Origin: DASQZK01 sp963809925
GTDB taxonomy: Bacteria; Bacteroidota; Bacteroidia; Bacteroidales; GCA-2748055
Reading direction: 5' to 3'
Length of the DNA stretch: 64,000 nucleotides
Assembly (NCBI GenBank): GCA_963809925.1
Contig: CAWELH010000008.1
Span: forward strand, 682,001-746,000
Each line of letters begins with the position of its first letter. Position 1 is the first letter of the stretch. A model generated the notes under the pieces. It saw only the letters and a list, made by a program, of their open reading frames with translations. It did no database searches and had not been told where the DNA came from. Below are positions 26,237-35,988 of this stretch, piece by piece. The position numbers were made by a program, and so were the translations under genes.

Positions 26237-28537
26237 ATGAAGGAAGATAACCTCGTCATCGTTGAGTCGCCCGCAAAGGCAAAGACTATTGAAAAATTCC
26301 TTGGTAAGGATTTCCTCGTAAAATCTAGCTTTGGACACATCCGTGACCTGTCAAAGAAAAATCTCGGCATTGACCTTAAAAACAACTATAAACCGGAATA
26401 TATTGTACCGGCTGATAAGAAAAAAGTTGTGGATGAGCTGAAGAAGCTGTCGAAGGAAGCCGGCACGGTATGGCTCGCTTCTGATGAGGACCGGGAAGGT
26501 GAAGCCATTGCCTGGCACCTCTATGAAGTTTTGAAGCTGAAGAAGGAAAACACCCGTAGGATTGTATTCCACGAAATTACCAAAGATGCTATTCTGAATG
26601 CAATTCAAAGCCCGCGCTTTATCGACAATAATCTTGTCAATGCGCAACAGGCAAGGAGGATCCTTGACCGTATCGTGGGTTTTGAGATCTCCCCCATACT
26701 ATGGAAAAAAATCAAACCGGCATTATCAGCCGGACGGGTCCAATCTGTTGCCGTTAAACTCATTGTAGAACGGGAGCGGGAGATAAAGGCCTTCGAGAGC
26801 AGCTCTGCCTTCAGGATCATCGCAGTGTTTAATGTCACCGATACCAATGGCAGGAATGTCACCCTTAACGCCGAACTTGACAAGCGACTGCCCGATGAGA
26901 AATCGACCATCAGCCTGTTGGAGAAGGTAAAGGATGCAGGGTTCAGGGTTCTTGATGTGACGAAGAAACCAACAAAGAAATCACCGTCACCACCCTTCAC
27001 CACCTCAACCTTACAGCAGGAGGCCAGCAGGAAACTCGGCTATTCGGTTTCTCAAACCATGACCATCGCCCAGCGTCTTTATGAGGGTGGAAAGATCACC
27101 TATATGCGTACCGATTCGGTCAATCTCTCCAACACCGCCCTGGCTGGCGCGGCAGCTGTGATCGGGAAACAATTTGGGAAAGAATATCTCAAGGCCAGGC
27201 AATTTGCAACAAAAACCAAAGGCGCCCAGGAGGCGCATGAAGCCATCCGGCCTACTTACATGGACAATAGCACCATTACAGGCAGTAATCAGGAGAAGCG
27301 CCTGTATGAGTTAATCTGGAAAAGGACGGTTGCTTCACAAATGAGTGATGCCAGCCTGGAAAAGACAACCATAAGGATCAAGAATGACCGGACACCGGAT
27401 CTTTTTATGGCTACCGGTGAGGTACTGAAATTTGACGGATTCCTGAAAGTATATATGGAATCAAGCGACGAAGACAGTGAAGAGGAAACAAAAGGTCTTC
27501 TCCCTCCGCTCAACCAAAACGATTTGCTAACCCTCGATCATATCGATGCTACGGAAAAATTCACCATTCATCCACCGAGGTATGCTGAAGCCAGCCTGGT
27601 TAAAAAGCTGGAGGAACTCGGTATCGGACGACCTTCCACGTACGCGCCCACCATTTCAACCATTCAACAGCGAGGTTACGTTGTGAGGGAGGACCGGCCC
27701 GGGCAGGATCGTCAATTTACGGTGATCACCCTCGAAAAGGGCAAAATCGAGAAAACTGTAAAAAAGGAAAACTACGGTTTTGAAAAGTCCAAACTCTTTC
27801 CCACGGATATCGGCACCATTGTCAACGATTTCCTGGAACAATATTTCGGAAATATTATGGACTACAATTTCACGGCTTCTGTAGAAGAAGAATTCGACCG
27901 GATTGCTGATGGAGAGCTGGAATGGACAGTTATGATCGATCATTTCTACCGCCCCTTTCATGTTATCGTGGATAAAACACAAGAGACCGGTGAGAAGGCG
28001 AAGGGCGAAAAATTACTCGGCACCGATCCAACCTCGGGGAAGAACATCGTTGTTAAGATTGGACGTTACGGGCCCATAGCCCAGATCGGCGAAGCCACGG
28101 ATGAGGAAAAGCCCAGATTTGCCAGCCTTCTGAAAGGCCAGAGCATCGAGACCATCACCCTGGAGGAAGCCCTTGAACTCTTCAAGCTGCCCCGGACCAT
28201 CGGTGATTATGAGGGAGCTGAAGTGGTGATCGGCGTTGGCCGGTTCGGGCCCTATGTAAGGCATCAGTCGAAATTTTATTCTCTGAAAAAAGGGGTGGAT
28301 GATCCGATGAAAATAAAGATGGAAAGGGCCATCGAACTTATCGAAGAAAAAAGACTGCAGGAAAAGAACAGACAAATCAAAAAATTTGATGACCTTGAAG
28401 TTCTCAATGGCCGTTTCGGTCCCTATATTGCCTACCAGGGGAAAAACTATAAGATCCCTAAAAGTGTAACGCCCGGTGATCTTACCCTTGAGCAATGTAT
28501 GGAGATCATTCAGAAAGCTGACAAAAAGAAAAAATAA
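26237..28537 (+). CDS. topA: DNA topoisomerase I
   Basis: Type IA topoisomerase that relaxes negative supercoils. The TOPRIM domain starts LVIVESPAKAKTIEKFLG and has ASDEDREGEAIAWHL; the catalytic tyrosine is Tyr289 in GKITYMRTDSVNLS. The C-terminus has no zinc-finger cysteines but several TopoI C-repeats (GRYGPIAQIG, GRFGPYVRHQ and GRFGPYIAYQGKNYKIP), the standard form in Bacteroidota. Length 766 aa. The arginase-like gene begins directly at the next base after the stop, so the two are co-transcribed. Confidence 0.97.
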   Translation: MKEDNLVIVESPAKAKTIEKFLGKDFLVKSSFGHIRDLSKKNLGIDLKNNYKPEYIVPADKKKVVDELKKLSKEAGTVWLASDEDREGEAIAWHLYEVLKLKKENTRRIVFHEITKDAILNAIQSPRFIDNNLVNAQQARRILDRIVGFEISPILWKKIKPALSAGRVQSVAVKLIVEREREIKAFESSSAFRIIAVFNVTDTNGRNVTLNAELDKRLPDEKSTISLLEKVKDAGFRVLDVTKKPTKKSPSPPFTTSTLQQEASRKLGYSVSQTMTIAQRLYEGGKITYMRTDSVNLSNTALAGAAAVIGKQFGKEYLKARQFATKTKGAQEAHEAIRPTYMDNSTITGSNQEKRLYELIWKRTVASQMSDASLEKTTIRIKNDRTPDLFMATGEVLKFDGFLKVYMESSDEDSEEETKGLLPPLNQNDLLTLDHIDATEKFTIHPPRYAEASLVKKLEELGIGRPSTYAPTISTIQQRGYVVREDRPGQDRQFTVITLEKGKIEKTVKKENYGFEKSKLFPTDIGTIVNDFLEQYFGNIMDYNFTASVEEEFDRIADGELEWTVMIDHFYRPFHVIVDKTQETGEKAKGEKLLGTDPTSGKNIVVKIGRYGPIAQIGEATDEEKPRFASLLKGQSIETITLEEALELFKLPRTIGDYEGAEVVIGVGRFGPYVRHQSKFYSLKKGVDDPMKIKMERAIELIEEKRLQEKNRQIKKFDDLEVLNGRFGPYIAYQGKNYKIPKSVTPGDLTLEQCMEIIQKADKKKK

Positions 28538-29695
28538 ATGGACCTCAACGATTACTTTGATCCGGTCAGCCTCGAAAAGCCTGATTTCAGCCTGTTCAGG
28601 GAAATTTATACATTCAGTCACTCCATCGCGATCAACACGCCCGATACTCCGATCAGGGATATCGGCAATTTTGACATTGCCCTGATGGGAGTGGGGGAAG
28701 ACAAGAATGCCTTCCTTAAAGGAGCCGCCGATGCTCCCGATCAGATCAGGGAAAAGCTTTATATGCTTGGCTATGTAAACAAAAAAGTAAAGATCATCGA
28801 TCTCGGTAACCTGAAAATCACTCAACACATCAATGATACCTACTTTGCCCTCCGTGACATTCTGAATGAACTTGTGTCGCAACGGGTTATACCGGTCATC
28901 TTCGGCGGCAGCCAGGACCTCACCTATGGACTTTCGCTTGGACTGAGTAAGTCGGACAAATTCTGGAACCTTACCACTCTCGACAGCAAGCTCGACTTTG
29001 ATTCAGGGAAGAAGGGCCTCAGTTCGGAAAACTACCTCGATACCATTTTCCGGGAAAGTCGGAACAACACACTCAATTATATTAATATAGGGCATCAGCT
29101 ATACTTCACCCCATTAAAGATGCTCGACAGGTTGGAAAATTCAGGCTACGAGAGCATACGCCTCGGTACGGCCCGTTCGGCCCTCCACGAGACGGAGCCT
29201 GTGATGCGCGATACTGATATCCTCAGTATTGACATGAGCTGTGTGAGACAGTCGGATGCTCCCGGAGCCAGCATCCCGACGCCGAACGGATTCTTTGGAC
29301 ATGAGCTATGCCAGATGACGCGATATGCAGGGGCATCAGATAAGCTCAAAGCCATTGCATTTTTTGAAATCAGTCCTGCCCAGGATATCAATAAACATAC
29401 GTCGCATCTGGCAGCGCAAGCTGCATGGTACTTTATTGAAGGCTTCTCGCTGAAGGTTCGTGAGAAGCCACAGATTGGCAGCAGCAAGAAATTCATTGTC
29501 GACATGAGTGCGACGGCCGACCATCTCGTATTCTATAAGAGCAACCAGACCGACCGCTGGTGGATGGAGTTACCGGTCAAGGATCCCGGAACCGGCAGGA
29601 ACTATCTGCTTGCCTGTTCCCATGAAGACTATCTGAAAGCCTGTAATCATGAAATCCCGGACCGATGGTGGAAGAGGATGAGGAAGTACAGCTAA
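28538..29695 (+). CDS. Arginase-fold protein with degenerate metal site (formimidoylglutamase-like)
   Basis: A 385-aa protein of the ureohydrolase fold, recognisable from IPVIFGGSQDLTYG, LTTLDSKLDF and LSIDMSCVRQSDAPG. In active family members these are GG(D/G)H(S/D), DxHxD and DxDxxD, and they hold two Mn ions. Here His is Gln126, the second His is Lys151 and the second Asp of the last motif is Ser234. So at least three of six ligands are gone and catalysis is unlikely. It is translated with topA (zero spacing) and sits directly before the T9SS core. Proteins of this kind are often annotated formimidoylglutamase. The link to type IX secretion is inferred from position. Confidence 0.8.
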   Translation: MDLNDYFDPVSLEKPDFSLFREIYTFSHSIAINTPDTPIRDIGNFDIALMGVGEDKNAFLKGAADAPDQIREKLYMLGYVNKKVKIIDLGNLKITQHINDTYFALRDILNELVSQRVIPVIFGGSQDLTYGLSLGLSKSDKFWNLTTLDSKLDFDSGKKGLSSENYLDTIFRESRNNTLNYINIGHQLYFTPLKMLDRLENSGYESIRLGTARSALHETEPVMRDTDILSIDMSCVRQSDAPGASIPTPNGFFGHELCQMTRYAGASDKLKAIAFFEISPAQDINKHTSHLAAQAAWYFIEGFSLKVREKPQIGSSKKFIVDMSATADHLVFYKSNQTDRWWMELPVKDPGTGRNYLLACSHEDYLKACNHEIPDRWWKRMRKYS

Positions 29696-29978
29696 GACGG
29701 TGTTACAACACATCCCCCTGATATATTACGATGCATTTTTTTACTGGGAGTGCTGCCAGGATAGACAATAAAAAGAGCGATTTAGCGGTTTATTCAGTGC
29801 GTAACTCTGTAGTTATTAGGTACAAAATATCGCGGATTCGAAACCTTATGCCATGACCCGCGTTATTAACAATATTATGTTAATAATATTTGTTACATAG
29901 TAAGAATTTTGTTTATTTTAGCCTGTTCTTGAAAATCGCGGAAAAGCCGATAAAATGTGAACTAACCCATATAATCAG
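29696..29978. other. Intergenic spacer before the T9SS core
   Basis: 283 bp without a gene. An imperfect AT-rich palindrome at 29868-29894 (left arm AACAATATTA, right arm TAATATTTGTT, one-base bulge) lies about 85 bp before the porP-like start and could be an operator. AATATTTG and GAATTTTG are near matches to the -7 motif but none is exact. Confidence 0.4.
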
Positions 29979-30920
29979 GTGAGATTAATCTTAGCCATAT
30001 CATTACTTTTTACCTTTATTCTGACCCATGCACAACAGGATACTGATTTTAGTCAGTCAGGGTCCTGGCTTTCATTTATAAATCCTGGTTCTGCAGGCAG
30101 TAAGGACAAGATATGTCTGAACGCTGCCCACAGGCAGCAATGGGTTGGATTCAGAGGTGCGCCTTCCACTTCTTTCTTCAGTGCAGATGCCCCGTTTAGC
30201 CTTTTTGGCGCCAACCATGGTGCAGCCATCAGTATCCTGAACGATGTATACGGTTTTAATACTGACCTGGGGTTGAGCCTTTCCTATGCATACCGGCTTG
30301 AATTGGGGAAGGGAAAACTCGGAATCGGGGTTAAGTTCGGCATTTTAAATGAAGCCCTTGAACTGGGTTCCGACGGATGGACGATTCCCGATGGTATTGG
30401 CGACGTGGCAGGGGATCCCGCTATCCCTCAAAACAGCGAATCAAGAGTGGCATTTGACATGGGTTTGGGAGTTTTTTACAAGACAGATAATCTTTTTTTC
30501 GGAATTTCCACAACCCATTTAAACGAGCCCCGTATAAGGTACGAGAATGCTACTCCCTTTTTGGTCAGGCATTATTATGCAACAGCAGGTTATATCCTGC
30601 AGATGGCGAATCCTCTTTTTGAAGTGATGCCATCTTTCGTTCTTCGTTCTGATGGTCGTGTAAATCAATTGTATGTTAATACAAATGTGAGATACAATAA
30701 AAGATTTTGGGGAGGCGTTTCATATAGAACCGGAGATGCTGTCGTAGGAATCCTTGGCGTTGAACTGTTCAACGGTGTGCGGGTGGGATATTCTTACGAT
30801 TATTCTCTTTCGAAGATAGGTAAATATAATGACGGGACTCACGAACTAACTATAGGATACTGTTTTGACCTTAGTACCGACAAGTCTCCGCAAAAATATA
30901 AGAGCATTAGATTTTTATAA
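29979..30920 (+). CDS. porP: PorP/SprF family outer-membrane protein (T9SS core copy)
   Basis: Outer-membrane beta-barrel of the PorP/SprF family, part of type IX secretion. The N-terminal signal peptide ends near LTHAQQ; then DTDFSQSGSWLSFINPGSAGS and NAAHRQQWVGFRGAPSTSFFSADAP, the family signature, then alternating barrel strands, ending LTIGYCFDL. Length 313 aa. The start codon appears to be GTG at 29979; the nearest upstream ATG runs straight into a stop. Immediate neighbours gldK-gldL-gldM-gldN give the order porP-K-L-M-N known from Porphyromonas, which is why I use the symbol. A second copy lies at 58 kb with the adhesin. Confidence 0.9.
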   Translation: MRLILAISLLFTFILTHAQQDTDFSQSGSWLSFINPGSAGSKDKICLNAAHRQQWVGFRGAPSTSFFSADAPFSLFGANHGAAISILNDVYGFNTDLGLSLSYAYRLELGKGKLGIGVKFGILNEALELGSDGWTIPDGIGDVAGDPAIPQNSESRVAFDMGLGVFYKTDNLFFGISTTHLNEPRIRYENATPFLVRHYYATAGYILQMANPLFEVMPSFVLRSDGRVNQLYVNTNVRYNKRFWGGVSYRTGDAVVGILGVELFNGVRVGYSYDYSLSKIGKYNDGTHELTIGYCFDLSTDKSPQKYKSIRFL

Positions 30921-31002
30921 TAAATTGAGTACTTTTAAAACTTTGTTGTCGAAAATTTAAAAAAAAATAAGATTGACTATTGCAAATAACACTCAGAAAG
31001 CT

Positions 31003-32364
31003 ATGAAAAAGTTACTTTCCTTGCTGATTATGTTGGCAATTCTTGGCAGCTGTACCAACACCAACAACGGGGAACTGACCGGTGTTTCGGGCCGTAAAGC
31101 CTACATTGAACCCGATCCATACGGTATGATTTTTATACCCGCGGGCAGTTTTGTTATGGGTCCAAGCGACCAAGACCTCACCTTTGCACAGAACGCATCT
31201 TCGAAGACCGTTTCCATCGATGCATTCTGGATGGATGAGACCGAAATTACCAACAATGAATACCGGCAATTTGTATACTGGGTGAAGGATTCACTTCTCC
31301 GCCAGGCGCTAGTTGACGATCAGATCGATGATTACATCCTTAAAGACAAGGAAGGTAATCCGTTGTTGATGAACAAAAACGGACAGGAATCCGCGCTGAT
31401 TGACTGGGACGCTAAAATCGACTATAATGATGAGAATGGTGATGTGCAGGCTGCCATCGACCGAATTGGACTCTATTATACCGGTGATGCACAATTCTGG
31501 GGACGGAAACAGGTTGCCGTTGAAAAACTCATCTACAATTATTTCTGGATCGACCTTCAGCAAGCTGCCAAACGTAGTAACCGATACAACTATAAGACAC
31601 AACAATATGAAGGTACCGTTACGAATCCCGATGGTACCGTTTCTCCTATCCAGGGAAGACAGTCATTTGTTATCAGGGATCAGGTGCCCGTTTATCCCGA
31701 CACCCTGGTATGGATTGCCGACTTTACCTACTCATTCAATGAACCGTATGCCAACCTCTATTTCTGGCATCCTTCATACGACAACTATCCGGTTGTAGGA
31801 GTTAACTGGAAGCAGGCCAATGCATTCTGTATCTGGCGGACGCAGTACCTGAATACAGCTCTTGCCGGCGATGATCAACCTTTTGTACAGGATTACAGGC
31901 TGCCCATCGAAGCAGAATGGGAATATGCAGCCAGAGGCGATCTCGATCTCAGCATGTATCCATGGGGCGGACCCTATACAAGGAACGAAACCGGTTGCTT
32001 CCTTGCCAACTTTAAACCTCTCAGAGGTAACTATATTGACGACGGAGCGCTTATTACTCAGAGAGTGGGTGCCTATTCTCCAAACGAATACGGTTTGTAC
32101 GATATGTCAGGGAACGTGGCAGAATGGACGGCAAATGCATACGACGAATCGGCTTACGTATTCTCTCATAACATGAATCCTGATTTTAAATATAACGCCA
32201 AACCCGATGATCCTCCAGTAATGAAACGAAAAGTTATCAGAGGTGGATCTTGGAAGGACGTGGCTCATTATCTGCAAGTTAGTGTCCGAGACTATGAATA
32301 TCAGGATACGGCCAAATCATACATTGGATTCAGATGTGTTCGCTCTTATTTAGGCACTAAATAA
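31003..32364 (+). CDS. gldK: T9SS ring lipoprotein GldK/PorK
   Basis: Outer-membrane lipoprotein that forms the periplasmic PorK/N-type ring of the T9SS. Signal peptide with lipobox ILGSC at about residue 20, then a sulfatase-modifying-factor-like (FGE) fold: FIPAGSFVMGPSD, FWMDETEITNNEYRQF, PVVGVNWKQANAFCIWR, LPIEAEWEYAARG, GLYDMSGNVAEWTANAY and RGGSWKDVAHYLQ. The cysteine pair that active FGE needs after RGGS is absent, so the fold is structural. 453 aa from MKKLLSLLIML; ten further upstream codons are in frame but precede the signal peptide. Confidence 0.96.
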   Translation: MKKLLSLLIMLAILGSCTNTNNGELTGVSGRKAYIEPDPYGMIFIPAGSFVMGPSDQDLTFAQNASSKTVSIDAFWMDETEITNNEYRQFVYWVKDSLLRQALVDDQIDDYILKDKEGNPLLMNKNGQESALIDWDAKIDYNDENGDVQAAIDRIGLYYTGDAQFWGRKQVAVEKLIYNYFWIDLQQAAKRSNRYNYKTQQYEGTVTNPDGTVSPIQGRQSFVIRDQVPVYPDTLVWIADFTYSFNEPYANLYFWHPSYDNYPVVGVNWKQANAFCIWRTQYLNTALAGDDQPFVQDYRLPIEAEWEYAARGDLDLSMYPWGGPYTRNETGCFLANFKPLRGNYIDDGALITQRVGAYSPNEYGLYDMSGNVAEWTANAYDESAYVFSHNMNPDFKYNAKPDDPPVMKRKVIRGGSWKDVAHYLQVSVRDYEYQDTAKSYIGFRCVRSYLGTK

Positions 32365-32382
32365 TTAAAATCAACCTCAGAT

Positions 32383-33348
32383 ATGAACGTTACCGAAATA
32401 GTTCAGAGTTCCGGATGGAAAAACTTTATGGCCAAACTTTATGGCCTGGGTGCTTCCGTTGTTATTATCGGAGCGATGTTTAAGCTCATGCACTGGCCTT
32501 TTGCAAGTGTTATGATCGTTGGCGGACTGACAACCGAAGCTATCATCTTCTTCTTTTCAGCTTTTGAACCCTTGCATGAAGAACTCGACTGGACACTGGT
32601 ATACCCCGAACTTGCCGGAATGACGGATCCCGATGAGCTGGAGGAAATACGTGAAGATAATATTGCAAACAGAGGTGTTGGTTTGCAGAAATTTGATGAA
32701 TTATTCAAGGATGCAAATATCCAGCCTGAAACCGTTAAAAGTCTGAGCAGGGGATTGATCAGCCTGAATGAAACAACAGCTAACCTCTCGGATATCACTG
32801 CTGCTTCGCTGGCAACCAAGGAATACATGAACAGCATGAAAAGTGCCGCTCAGGCTATCCAGACCGTTTCGTCAGCCTATTCCGATAATACGGGTTCCCT
32901 GAACGAATCAGTGAATTCGTTGGCCTCTTCCTATAAACAGACGGCCGAGATCGTAAATAAATCGGGTGAAGAGATTGCCAAAAAATTTGCACAGCAATCT
33001 TCCGAACTCTCTACCTCGTACAACGATTTAACCAATACTGTTAAGTCTGATTATACCAACATATCAGCCGGACACAAACAATTCAGTGAACAGCTTGCAT
33101 CACTTAACAAGAACCTGAATGAGCTGAATTCGGCCTATGTGGCACAGGTGAAAGGCACTCAGCAACATCTGAAGGGAACTGATGACATTTATAAGGGTAT
33201 CGAAAATATGATCCGGGATCTTAAGTCATCGGTCGACGAAACCCAGAAATACAAAGATGAAATCAGCAAGCTGAGTCAGAATCTTTCAGAACTAAACAAC
33301 ATTTACGGTAATATGCTCTCTGCAATGAGCGTGGTTACCAAGAAATAA
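32383..33348 (+). CDS. gldL: T9SS/gliding motor protein GldL/PorL
   Basis: Inner-membrane stator-type subunit that, with GldM, converts the proton gradient into motion and secretion. Two transmembrane helices near residues 18-35 and 40-62; Glu52 in the second helix and Glu62 just after correspond by position to the functionally important glutamates of Flavobacterium GldL (residues 49 and 59). The rest is a long cytoplasmic coiled-coil rich in Ser/Asn/Gln heptads. 321 aa, normal. It lies 18 bp after gldK and 18 bp before gldM. Confidence 0.96.
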   Translation: MNVTEIVQSSGWKNFMAKLYGLGASVVIIGAMFKLMHWPFASVMIVGGLTTEAIIFFFSAFEPLHEELDWTLVYPELAGMTDPDELEEIREDNIANRGVGLQKFDELFKDANIQPETVKSLSRGLISLNETTANLSDITAASLATKEYMNSMKSAAQAIQTVSSAYSDNTGSLNESVNSLASSYKQTAEIVNKSGEEIAKKFAQQSSELSTSYNDLTNTVKSDYTNISAGHKQFSEQLASLNKNLNELNSAYVAQVKGTQQHLKGTDDIYKGIENMIRDLKSSVDETQKYKDEISKLSQNLSELNNIYGNMLSAMSVVTKK

Positions 33349-33366
33349 TTAATCCTTTTATCAGCT

Positions 33367-34950
33367 ATGGCTCACGGTAAGGAAACTCCGCGTCAAAAAA
33401 TGATCGGCATGATGTACCTGGTGCTCACCGCACTGCTGGCACTGAATGTCTCCCGGTCAGTTCTTGATGCATTTACCCTGGTTGACGAGGGGCTAACTCA
33501 GACCACAGAGAACTTCGCTAAAAAGAATGGAAGTCTCTATGCTGATTTTGCCTCAGCGTACCAGCTGAATCCTACCAAGGTCAAAGACTGGAAAGATAAG
33601 TCTGATGAGGTACAGAAGAAGTCGCAGGAACTCTATGACTTTTTGCTTGCATGCAAGAAGGATATCGTGATTAAATCCGAAGGCCCGGAAACCGAAGCTA
33701 TTCATGATAACGACGTCCATCTTCAGTTTGTTGAAGCTAAGGATAACACCGATATTCCTGCTGAAATTATGATCCTTGACAAGAAGGGCGAAGAACTGAA
33801 GGGAAAAATTGAAGAATACCGTAACTTCCTGAACGGCCTGATTGACGATAAGGAAATGTATAGTTCCATCATAACTTCCATCGACAATGCACTTAATACG
33901 CAAGATCCCGAGGCCAGCGAGCATTCGAAGGGTGAAAAGGTTACCTGGGAAAGCGAACATTTTGAACATCTGCCCCTCGCATCGGTAATAACCATTCTGT
34001 CAAAAATGCAGAGTGACGTACGGAATACGGAAGCAGATATCCTGTCATACCTTCTCAGTCAGATCGATGCCGGCTCTTTCAAATTCAATAAGATCGATGC
34101 CGTTGTCACAGCCAATTCCGATTATGTATTCAGGGGACAGGAATATAAGGCCCAGGTCTTTCTTGCTGCCTACGACTCAACAAAAGCTCCTGTAGTAAAG
34201 CTTAATAGTGGTGAAGTTCTTAAGATTGAGAATGGGAAGGGGATTTACACTCCTCCAACAGGTTCTGTCGGTACACATACCTGGGGTGGTACCATCATCC
34301 TGGAAGGTGACGATGGTAACCAGATCGTGAAAACATTTGAATCGCAATACCAGGTTGCAGAAGCCAGCGCTGTAGTCTCACCGACAAAAATGAACGTTTT
34401 CTACCGCAGCGTTGCAAACCCTGTTGCCATATCCGTATCAGGTGTTCCCAAGGAGAATATCCAGGCCGACATTTCGAAAGGAAAGATTATACGGGCTTCG
34501 GGTGGAAACTGGGAAGTATGGCCCGCTGGCGGTCCTGAAGGTGAAGTAGTCAGCGTCAAAGTGTATGCAAATATCGACAAGAACCGAAAATTTATGGGGA
34601 GCATGGACTTCCGGGTGAAGGATGTGCCGCCGCCAACCGCTGAGATCAGGGGAAAATCGCAGGGTGCCATAACACTCACCGATCTTACCAGGGCCAAAGG
34701 CGTGGATGCCGAACTTAAAGATTTCGACTTCGACCTCGACTTTGTTGTCACAGAGTTTACCGTATCTGCAGTTCTCTCGGGCGGATTTTCAAAGAGTGAA
34801 AAATCAAATAATGAAAGATTTACTTCGGCGCAGCTTGACATCATCTCTCAGCTTACGCCTGGAAAAATTCTGACAATTACCGATATTAAAGCAATCGGAC
34901 CCGATGGAAAAGCAAGGGTTCTTAACTCAATCGTACTGAAAATTTTATAA
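33367..34950 (+). CDS. gldM: T9SS/gliding motor protein GldM/PorM
   Basis: Partner of GldL. One N-terminal helix (MIGMMYLVLTALLALNVS) crosses the inner membrane and the large remainder spans the periplasm as a dimer of four stacked domains, reaching the GldK/N ring. The start MAHGKETPRQKMIGMMYLV, the helical first domain with LVDEGLTQTTENF, and the beta-rich later domains ending TPGKILTITDIKAIGPDGKARVLNSI are typical. 527 aa, complete. Confidence 0.96.
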   Translation: MAHGKETPRQKMIGMMYLVLTALLALNVSRSVLDAFTLVDEGLTQTTENFAKKNGSLYADFASAYQLNPTKVKDWKDKSDEVQKKSQELYDFLLACKKDIVIKSEGPETEAIHDNDVHLQFVEAKDNTDIPAEIMILDKKGEELKGKIEEYRNFLNGLIDDKEMYSSIITSIDNALNTQDPEASEHSKGEKVTWESEHFEHLPLASVITILSKMQSDVRNTEADILSYLLSQIDAGSFKFNKIDAVVTANSDYVFRGQEYKAQVFLAAYDSTKAPVVKLNSGEVLKIENGKGIYTPPTGSVGTHTWGGTIILEGDDGNQIVKTFESQYQVAEASAVVSPTKMNVFYRSVANPVAISVSGVPKENIQADISKGKIIRASGGNWEVWPAGGPEGEVVSVKVYANIDKNRKFMGSMDFRVKDVPPPTAEIRGKSQGAITLTDLTRAKGVDAELKDFDFDLDFVVTEFTVSAVLSGGFSKSEKSNNERFTSAQLDIISQLTPGKILTITDIKAIGPDGKARVLNSIVLKIL

Positions 34951-34955
34951 AATCA

Positions 34956-35861
34956 ATGATAATGAAAAGGACTGTTCTGTTTTTAGTTGCAATACTTATT
35001 CTGCAGGGAGCCTGGATGGCGGTGAATGCCCAAAGCGTTACAACCACGCCGGCTATGGCTAATCCACAGATGGCCGTTGATTCCCAGGCGATCATAAACG
35101 TCTACAAGCGAATCCATGTTCCTGAGAAAAAACCGATCCCGTATGTACCCATCAGAGAAGCCGACGTGATGTGGTCAAAGGATGTATGGAGGATCATCGA
35201 CCTTCGTGAAAAGATGAACCAACCTCTTTACTATCCGAAAAAGCCCATTAACCAGAGAATGAGCCTTTTCTCCCTGATCATGCATGGTATTCATGAGAAC
35301 AACCTTCATGCATATAAAGAAGACAAGTATAAACTCTTCGCCACCGAAACACAGATCAGTGAAAAAGAAATCATCCAGGCCCTCGGTGCTGATACACTGT
35401 TCCCGGGAACTCCGAACGAGCAGATCAACCTCAGAACCGACCGCGTGATGCAATACCTTGTGAAAGAAAAATGGTTCTTCGACAAGCAGCATTCCACCAT
35501 GCGGGTCAGGATCGTAGGATTGGCACCTATTAAGGTGTTCCACCGTCAACTCCAGGATGCCAGTGGTAATATTACCATCTCACCTGAAGTAACCAGGGAA
35601 ATCCTTTGCTGGATTTATTTCCCCGAATACAGGGATTTGTTCGCAAGATATGAAGTGTTCAATCCCAACAATGATTCCCAAAATATCTCGTATGACGACT
35701 TGTTCATGCAAAGGCGCTTTGCCTCCTTTATCTATGGTGAATCCAACGTCTATGACAACCGGCTAATACCCGATTATCTGACCGGTGACGACATCCTCTA
35801 CGAAGCTGAAAAAATTAAGCAGAAACTCTTTGAGTTCGAACACGATCTCTGGGAGTTTTAA
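34956..35861 (+). CDS. gldN: T9SS ring protein GldN/PorN
   Basis: Periplasmic partner of GldK in the ring under the outer membrane. Signal peptide (MKRTVLFLVAILILQGAWMAVNAQS), then the family core: ADVMWSKDVWRIIDLREKMNQPLYYP, NLHAYKEDKYKLF, MQYLVKEKWFFDKQHSTMRVRIVGLAP and the C-terminal RRFASFIYGESNVYDNRLI. 301 aa; either ATG 34956 or 34962 can start it. It begins 5 bp after gldM and is followed by a strong terminator, so it closes the operon. Confidence 0.95.
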   Translation: MIMKRTVLFLVAILILQGAWMAVNAQSVTTTPAMANPQMAVDSQAIINVYKRIHVPEKKPIPYVPIREADVMWSKDVWRIIDLREKMNQPLYYPKKPINQRMSLFSLIMHGIHENNLHAYKEDKYKLFATETQISEKEIIQALGADTLFPGTPNEQINLRTDRVMQYLVKEKWFFDKQHSTMRVRIVGLAPIKVFHRQLQDASGNITISPEVTREILCWIYFPEYRDLFARYEVFNPNNDSQNISYDDLFMQRRFASFIYGESNVYDNRLIPDYLTGDDILYEAEKIKQKLFEFEHDLWEF

Positions 35862-35892
35862 TTGATGAAACCTGAGAAAACCTCTTATTGAA

Positions 35893-35924
35893 AATCCGCG
35901 CCTTACTAGCGCGGATTTTTTTTT
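35893..35924 (+). terminator. Rho-independent terminator of the T9SS operon
   Basis: A 9-bp perfect stem (AATCCGCGC / GCGCGGATT) with a 7-nt loop followed by a run of T, starting 31 bp after the gldN stop. The best terminator in the window. Confidence 0.9.
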
Positions 35925-35950
35925 GAGACGGTGGGGAGGTAAAATTATTT

Positions 35951-35988
35951 GGTGATTTGGTGATTTGGTGATTTAGTGATTTGGTGAT
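35951..35988. repeat. 8-bp direct repeat GGTGATTT, almost five copies
   Basis: GGTGATTT repeated at 35951, 35959 and 35967, once as AGTGATTT, then GGTGAT. A short simple-sequence tract between the terminator and repeat island 1. Confidence 0.85.

Noticed and set aside
28013..28882. 289-codon frame on the minus strand
   Set aside because: Antisense to the 3' end of topA and the start of the arginase-like gene, both of which are strongly supported; the peptide has no recognisable family.
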